Origin: Pseudoscleropodium purum
Taxonomy: Eukaryota > Streptophyta > Bryopsida > Hypnales > Brachytheciaceae
Reading direction: 5' to 3'
Length of the DNA: 64,000 nucleotides
Assembly: GCA_963969395.1 (NCBI GenBank)
Contig: OZ017795.1
Span: forward strand, 29,555,063 to 29,619,062
Position 1 is the first letter of the stretch. The number at the start of each line of letters is the position of its first letter. Positions 57,073 to 64,000 of this stretch are shown here, one piece after another. The notes beneath the pieces are model-generated. The model was not told where the DNA came from. It saw only the letters and a list, made by a program, of their open reading frames with translations, and did no database searches. A program made the translations under genes and the position numbers.

Positions 57073-60000
57073 TCAACAAGATCTTCCTGGGATTCCCTTG
57101 GGCAATCCTATGACAAGACGAAGCAGCATCTTACCTTGAGGCTCTGGTGCAGCTGGCAAGGGCTTGCCCAACAGGGCACAATGAAAGATACGCTTCTCAA
57201 ATAAACCAATGTCTGAAAAGGTGAAGTTACCCTGGATGCAACAGCACAATCCAAATATCAGCAAATAGCAATCGCACACAAACACAACATAGGTCAGTAA
57301 CTGAACAGGTTCTCATGAGAACAACACACCTAAGCTCCTTGAAGACATTCTTAACCCCTAAGTAAAAGAATGACAAAATGTAGCCGCTTCCATATCAATA
57401 GAATGGAAAAAAAAAACATTTAAGAAGCTTCAAGGTAAAAAGAAAATGTACTAATCGAAAGAAAAACCATGTCTTGAAGTTTTTAACAATCAACCTGGAC
57501 ATTCCCACTAGAGAGGAATGCTAACACGTAATAAACTAAATCTTGTGATTTCAACTTGGATTCAGCACTGTCAGAAAACTAGGAGTAGACATGATCCAGA
57601 TAAAAATTATCCCACCTCTGCAGCCATTAATAGCCGGACATTATTAGCATATAGCTTCGGGTCGGAGCATTCCTTCTGTGTTGGACGATATACAGGTAAC
57701 CGTACAACTTCAAGGTGATTCACAAACTGGCACAGAAGAAAAACAACATGCCGGGCCTGGGAGAAAGCGACCCCAACCCCTCAAAAATATTTAGATCACC
57801 GCTAAATACATTCTAACAATTTTACATCGCACAGAAGATTGATTAGCAGCAAATAGTCTTGATTATGACCCACGGGTAGATAACATACGTAAGAATTAAT
57901 TGCTTGTCAGAACATTGCACAACCGGATTATATCCAGCAATGCTAATTACTGGATATAACAATAAACTGCAGCAACAATAATTCTCAATGTGACCTGAAC
58001 ACAGGACAACACTACTCATCAAAAAAATATATAAAGAGATGGAGCGTGAACTCACCCCACTGATTGTATCCCAGGCAGGACTAAAACGCCTAAAAGGATA
58101 CTTGACTATGACAGGCTGCACAGGCGTCCGAGCACGAAATGCCCCAGTCTTGAATGGCAGTAAGTAACCACCGTTGGTAGTTGTACCCTCTGCACAATCG
58201 ATGCCTTATCAAGACTGTCCGCAACCACTAGAGTTCAGCATTCCGAGAACTTGCTAATAAAATAAATAAATTTAGATTTTTACTAATATTGTATGTTATA
58301 TTAAAATTAAATAATTTTAATTAAGACATTTAGAAAGAGAGACTTGACCAAAATTCACTAAGCTTACTTCAAGGCAAACAAGACAGAAATGGTTTGGTTT
58401 CAAATCAAAGTACTGAGATAATACCAGGAAACAAAAGAAGGCCTGGGGCCTTGGGATCAGCGTGCGCAGCTTGCAATCTCTCAGTGACCACTCCTGGAGT
58501 CAACGCAGAAATATCAAATGAGATTTCAATTTCCTATTTAAAAAAAATACTAAACTATAATTTCAAAACAGGAACGGTACCAAGAGTGAAGTTTCCAACC
58601 TTAAATATTTTCAAAATTTGCATTTATCTATCACTGCAAATTAACACATGTTCATCTACTACTAAGAAAAGCCTCTACTTGAGCCTGTGAGGTGGCAATA
58701 TATCCAGATCTAGAGCTCGGATGCATGATCCGGAGCTAAAGGTTGTATCAACTGCAAACTTGGTTACATTAGCTAGCAGATTCAAGGCAGTGGTCCAGTA
58801 ATCATGCAATCTAAAAATAGCTTATTCTTGAATGAGCAAGAGAATACCAACATAAAATGGAGATAGAGATGAGTTTGTAACAAAAAATACCTGATACACC
58901 TTTATGATCAGAGGACCTGGACTCGCGTTGAACATACACACAACCCAAGCATTTGCTGCAAAATAGAAAGATCTGTTATCAAATTCCCATTTACTAAGTT
59001 ACTTCAAAAGATTGACTGCTAAAGCTCTAAGATTTATTAAGGAACATCAACGTTGCTCTGACATATTTCGATGTGCACATTGCAACACTTCTATTTCACT
59101 TTAATCAGCAGTTGCCTCAGCATGCCACACAGAATGTGCTCAAAGTTAGCAGCCTGCATTAAGGACATGTTGGAAAGAAGACAAAGACCACAGCCTTTGT
59201 GCTTATATCATGCACCTAAATCGGAGGCATCTGGCAAGAGAAATAATTATTTACAATTGAGTTGCAATTTCATAGTACGGTTCTTGAAAATAACAAGCCA
59301 TATGAACATGAATAATCAAAATAATCATGAGTTGCAGGAAACATAAAAGACATACCTGATCAAGCCAACCAAAGGCAACCTCGCCACTGATCTCTTTCCG
59401 CCGATATAGACACCACCCACAGAACCAATAAGGTAAGACGCATAGAAAAGATGTAACCAACACGGTGCAAAAAATTCATAGAAAGAAGACACTGACCAGA
59501 AAGGGTTAAACACAAAACTATAAATTCCCACGCACAGAACTGCTTCTCATCACAATCTCTGAACCTCACAATCTTAAATTTCGGTAATTCAACTCTAATA
59601 ATAAATCACCAAATCATAATCGAGCAAAGACCTAAAATCAAGCCCTTTTATGCGATTGTATACAGAAATACGCTCTTCTAGACTGCTATCATCAAAGTTA
59701 GGAATGGAATTTCTTAACAGAGTGATTTGATTGGATATAACCAACCCAAGCCACAGGAGGAAGAAATACTTAACCCAGATGAAAGTTCAAAGAAGTAGCA
59801 GTCATCCACATGCAGAACAATAGTGCAATCCTAGGATTAAAGAAGGCAAGCAAGGAGTAGGACTGTGGCTTACTTTAGCCACAAAGCTGGGAAAAGAGGC
59901 TGACATGTGATATAATATGTCCAAGTAGGAGACGTGGTTTGAAACAATAGCTCCTGGACGAGCCAACTCCACTACCTTAGCTTCACCTTCCTGTGAAATA

Positions 60001-61131
60001 TCACAATAGTGTTGTTGCCATGGAAAAGCAATGAAACATAACTAAATAAGGTAGAGGATACAAAATCCGATGGTGGACCTGATTCTGTCTCCTATACTGC
60101 TACCAACAGCAATTCATCTATTCACAAGCTCAGTTGGACATACTAGTGAAAGGATGACTTGGCTATATGTCTACGGCCACCGCACTTTGAATGGAAATGG
60201 GAAGATTCACTGTCACTTATACTGGTCTACAACTGCCCACTTCGAAATTGCATAAGCCATCCATGAAAAGTAATAAATGTTCACACTCATACATATGATA
60301 AAATGCTGAAAGTGACGCACACGCTCCGTTACCGTACAACTATAGCAAAAAGCGTCGTTGTTGGATGCAGATACTCACCTTACTCTCGTCAGGATCTCCT
60401 AGACCCAAGTGAAGGTTCTGTGCCTCTGGGGACGTTGAACTAAAAACAGGGATATAGTAGAACCCAAATATGAACAGCATGGCGCGCGCAAGGAATCGAC
60501 CCGACCGCACAATGATGGTCCGCCTCACTCCCGTCATGTGCGCAAAGCTCTCCTGACCTTCATCGCTCGAGGAAGCCGTTACCCGTAGTGTACACAGTTT
60601 GCAAATGACATAGAACAAGACCAAGTGCGCAAAGAGCAAGAGCACCCTCAAGGGGCAAAGGGTCACGAGTGCCACATACAGTTGCAAATTCTCCCAGAAG
60701 GAAACCGTGCCCGTGCCCCAGTTACCGTACACATCGTGGCGAACATAGGCTGCATACTTGACTTCCATCTCTTTTAAAAGCTCCGGAGGATATTCAACCA
60801 ATGCAGTTGCAGCATCATCTGGGGGAGGCAGTGACCCCTTCCCTTCATCGCTCCGTTGTTGTTTTGAAAGAAGAGGTGCCTGGTCATCTCCTCCATCAGC
60901 TAGGGAGTCGTCATGATTATCGTCAAGCTTTTTCTCACTTAATGTGAGGTCGTCGCTCAAGCATTTAGACTCTTTAAGGGTTTGTGAGTTTTGGGGAATT
61001 TCATCTGAAGCATCAGTTTGAGGTGATTCAGATAACAAGGGTACCTCGGCAGATTCAGCCGCGGTTGTAGGCGGCTTGGCTTCCGGGTCTTTTGATCCGG
61101 CTAACTCGACCTCCTTCAACGGGTTCCCCAT
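57073..61131 (-). CDS. LPEAT1: LPEAT1-like lysophospholipid (1-acyl-lyso-PE) acyltransferase
   Basis: Transfers an acyl group from acyl-CoA to lysophosphatidylethanolamine, probably in the ER membrane. Eight coding exons, all GT-AG and phase-consistent: 61,131-60,379; 59,990-59,874; 59,393-59,356; 58,955-58,891; 58,493-58,425; 58,189-58,056; 57,756-57,616; 57,231-57,073 (stop TGA). They give 491 residues. Residues 1-110 are a Ser/Asp/Glu-rich extension. YAAYVRHDVYGNWGTG and hydrophobic segments at about 151-178 and 214-230 follow. Motif I is NHVSYLD (His270, Asp275). Motif II is RLPLVGLI...CLGCVYVQRE. FPEGTTTNG (346-354) spans the exon 5/6 join. PVIVKYPFRRFSPAWDTISG is typical of plant LPEAT1. 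There is no EF-hand, which separates it from LPEAT2. Arabidopsis LPEAT1 is about 400 residues, so the N-terminus here is longer. No breaks seen. Confidence 0.93.
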
Positions 61132-62400
61132 CCTTATTCTTTTAATGTCTTCACCAAAGACAATTATAGTGCTGCCAGATTCATATCAATTTCGCAGAGA
61201 GACATTCCTTTAACGTCCCTACCTCCAATCTCTTCTGTCCCAAAAGAATAGCTTGATTCTGGCAGAGGATCCACGTAAGCAACACGTGAATTGGTTAGAA
61301 GGAAGTGACAACTAAGGTAGAGGATACCAAAACCTACTGTCCCTTCAATAGTGGCATACAACCACTCACTTCGAACGATTATATAAGCCACTCATACATA
61401 GTGATAAAAACCTAAACTCAACAGATTTGGCTCTTGTTCCCAAAGTGACACCTCCACAGCTCTACACCGATCTCGAAATGAAAGCACACTCCCATACATT
61501 GCTTCGAACGCAAACAACATCCTCTACCTCATTGCAGCTCAAGAATCAAAACGATTCACACCGGATCCACACAAATCAAACAACATCTATTAGGATCCAA
61601 ACAATGAATTTTCTACAACGTTCACCCTCACCCCCACGAAAACGGAATATTCTCGTCCTCACAAATATCCAATTCCGCTTCCGATTGCCTTACCACAGCG
61701 AATTTCATCGCTACGTTATCAAAAACTCTGTTCTTAACCTCTAACCACAAATACATGAAAAAGAAACGTTCTAATTGGTACTGAATTAGATGTCGGTCGG
61801 AGAATCAGAATATTCCATTTCCTCGTACCCAAGATCCTCACACCATAATCTCAACCCTAAATAAAGCTCAAATTTCCCGTTCCAATCAACAACACTCCCT
61901 CCACCACACAATGTATCAAGAAAAAAATCTACGAATTCATAGTGTACCAAAATTTTCACAGACAGACGAAAAAAGTTTACGCATCTTCCAACTTCTCCAA
62001 GAACGTTCAAGAAGTCCAAAAATCCGGTTCGGCTACCTTGAACTTCCTTCCTTCCCCAAGACGGCCACCGATCAAACGCCAATCCCGGCAATGAGAGGGA
62101 AAGAAAGAGAGAGAGATCACGCACAGGCCCGGATTGAAAAAGAAACGATCGGGAAACCCTAAATAACGAACAGCGAAGAAAGGCATTGGCAGGGCAGGGG
62201 TACCTGAAAGACTCAAGCAGCAGCGGCAACAGCACGGCAACGAAAGGGAGCTTGTGAAGAAGAAGAAGAGGGGCAGTGAAAGAGAAGGGCCATCGCGGTC
62301 CGTGACTACCACTGGTGAATTATTAATGGAAGTCCAGCGCCGGAGCTGAAGCAAAAGTATAGAATTATGCAAAAGCTGGACGCAAGCAAGCGAAATGTGG
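61132..62400 (-). promoter_or_regulatory. Probable 5' UTR, leader intron and promoter of LPEAT1
   Basis: Upstream of the ATG at 61,131. A donor-like CAG|GTACCC on minus at about 62,204/62,203 and acceptor-like AG sites just upstream of the ATG (for example near 61,173) suggest a leader intron of about 1 kb. The segment at 62,040-62,400 is richer in C, G and CpG than its surroundings, as expected for a first exon. The open frames here (61,786-62,372) show no protein features. Exact ends need transcript data. Confidence 0.4.
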
Positions 62401-64000
62401 AATAGGGGAAAACGCAGGCGTAGACACGAAACAGCGCTTTTAAAGTTGCTTTTTTTGTAAGAGTCGCTTATAAAGTTGCTTTAAAGGTTGTCTGTTACGC
62501 TACGTCCACGCCAGCGGGACGAGGCTACGTGGTGGGGTCCTGCTGGCGTTGGTCCCTATGGAACCTTAAGTTTGTGAAGATCTCAGCTCTTCCGAGGAAG
62601 TATGGTAGAACCACCCATTGTTGACCACTTTACCGAAGCTAAATATGTTTTGGGGCAGTATAAGGTAATGTAAATTTTTTGCCATGTAGGAAGATAGAAA
62701 TTACAAGGATTGCAATTTTTTTGGTAATTTTATGCCTTGAATTGAAATTGCTATGAATTTTGGAAGCCGGGTGTTGGTCCAAACCTATAGCCAACATGTA
62801 GAGTCTTCCAATTTTGATTATTTAAGACCTACTTCCTGCTCACTACTTTGTGACATGTGTCATGACTTGATTAGTCTTAACTTTGAAAAGGAGAAAAAAC
62901 ACATTCAAAGCTTGGGTTGAAAATTTATTCCAACTGTGGTAGGAAATAATACATCTTACAAATTTGGGATGGATCTTTGGTTGACAATGTGTGGTTCTAC
63001 CATACTTGAAAAAATTTCTTAAGTGAGGTGAGAGTAATTAAAGACATTCTATATTAGGGCCCAATTGTTGGTCTGATTGCAATACTAATGAATCAAGCAA
63101 TAGAAGTGCATAGATCTTCAAATTGGACCATTAATTAGATCCAAAGATTTTCTATTAATAGCAAGACTATTTTTCTTTCATATCTAACAATGACTTATGT
63201 ATCAATGTTTTAGATCAAAAAAATTGGGCCTATGTACAAATAATTATTTTTGCAATTATCCTTAATTCACCTCTACAACTTTAACATATTTAAAATTGGT
63301 TGCATGTTTGTAAATTGATCCACCTTAAAGTAGAGATGGGCCCTAAAATAAAGTTGCCCACAATATATGTTTGATAGGTGTAATGAAGGGAATATTAGCA
63401 TGTGAATATAGAATCTATAAACCCATAAACCTAAGATTCTATATTATAGACACATTTTATGGTTATAGGTATCTATGTTATAGATACCTATGATATAGAT
63501 TCTTTCTATGATATAATCTACCTATATAATAGATTCATGTCTTATAAAGACCTTTAAATGACTCTAGGTACGTATCTTTAAGTAGATTCATCAGTTCACG
63601 TCTCTTCACTCATACACTAACATTGTTGGGTGTAATGACAAATTTACTTCAAAGGATTCATTTTTTATTGCTAAAATTTTGAAAGATCAAATTCAGAAAT
63701 TTATTGGAATATTTGAATTGGCCTTTTTGACATGAAAAACTAATGAATAAAGGACATCAATTGTTTTCCATCTACAATTATGCTAGTTGGCAAAGGAAGA
63801 AATATGCAAATTGAAATAAAATTGGTTGTTGGAGCTTTCAAGAGCATTTATATTAATATTCATTATTGTAATAAATCAAATAGAAAATTTGATGATAAAA
63901 AATGTTCTAAAAGAAAGATTAAATTAAAAATATTAATAAAATACTAAGAAAAAAATACTCCCCTTATCCTATAATAATCTTCATATTAGAGAAAATGTTC
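62400..64000. other. AT-rich spacer right of LPEAT1
   Basis: No gene is supported. Near 63,440-63,530 there is a cluster of short palindromes on the theme tatagata/tagatacctat. The last 150 bases are almost pure A/T. Confidence 0.45.

Noticed and set aside
61786..62372. 149- and 121-codon minus-strand ORFs upstream of LPEAT1
   Set aside because: They overlap in different frames across the probable leader exon and intron, and show no protein features.
63440..63530. Palindromic tatagata cluster as a replication origin or MITE
   Set aside because: Simple AT-rich dyads with no terminal repeats or target duplication.
1..64000. tRNA, rRNA or small RNA genes
   Set aside because: No cloverleaf with A/B boxes or rRNA-like stretch was recognised by eye. 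A covariance-model scan was not possible.

Overview
The window is plant nuclear DNA. It carries plant-type Copia, CACTA and hAT elements, and its one host gene has eight short exons and encodes a plant LPEAT1-type acyltransferase. AT-rich, repeat-packed spacers around a sparse gene suggest a large genome, possibly a gymnosperm, but the species cannot be fixed from this sequence.

Bases 1 to about 47,100 are one nested stack of transposons. The outermost layer is a decayed pogo/Tigger-like DDE transposase gene, split between 3-145 and 45,421-46,550. A 45-kb CACTA element (A, 146-45,417) lies inside it. A encodes a Tnp2 transposase on the minus strand (pieces at 29,285-30,718, 5,799-6,948 and 887-2,508). 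Head to head with it, on the plus strand, is a TnpA-like gene whose last exon appears fused to an FCP1/NIF-type phosphatase-like domain (about 32.9-40.2 kb). A second CACTA element (B, 6,949-29,281) sits inside the tnp2 gene of A with a gca target duplication. B repeats the plan: tnpA-like on minus (8,231-18,063) and tnp2 on plus (18,777-26,616), divergently arranged. B holds a Copia element with identical LTRs but a gutted reverse transcriptase (11,443-16,403).

Three copies of a 3.3-kb element (2,509-5,793; 22,957-26,279; 36,386-39,689) are the youngest-looking layer. Each starts TG and ends CA, has 9-bp inverted ends and a 5-bp target duplication, and keeps an intact 554-codon ORF of no family I recognise. 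All three sit inside coding exons of the CACTA elements. The termini suggest giant solo LTRs that carry a gene upstream of a second promoter. Three CpG-rich hAT-type miniature elements (8,643; 29,541; 34,941), each with a perfect 8-bp duplication, are scattered through the stack.

From 47.1 to 57 kb I see only AT-rich, gene-free DNA with some degenerate repeats. From 57,073 to 61,131, on the minus strand, is the host gene, an LPEAT1-like lysophospholipid acyltransferase. Eight coding exons join without a break into 491 residues with both acyltransferase motifs. A likely 5' UTR and promoter extend to about 62.4 kb, and the last 1.6 kb is AT-rich spacer.
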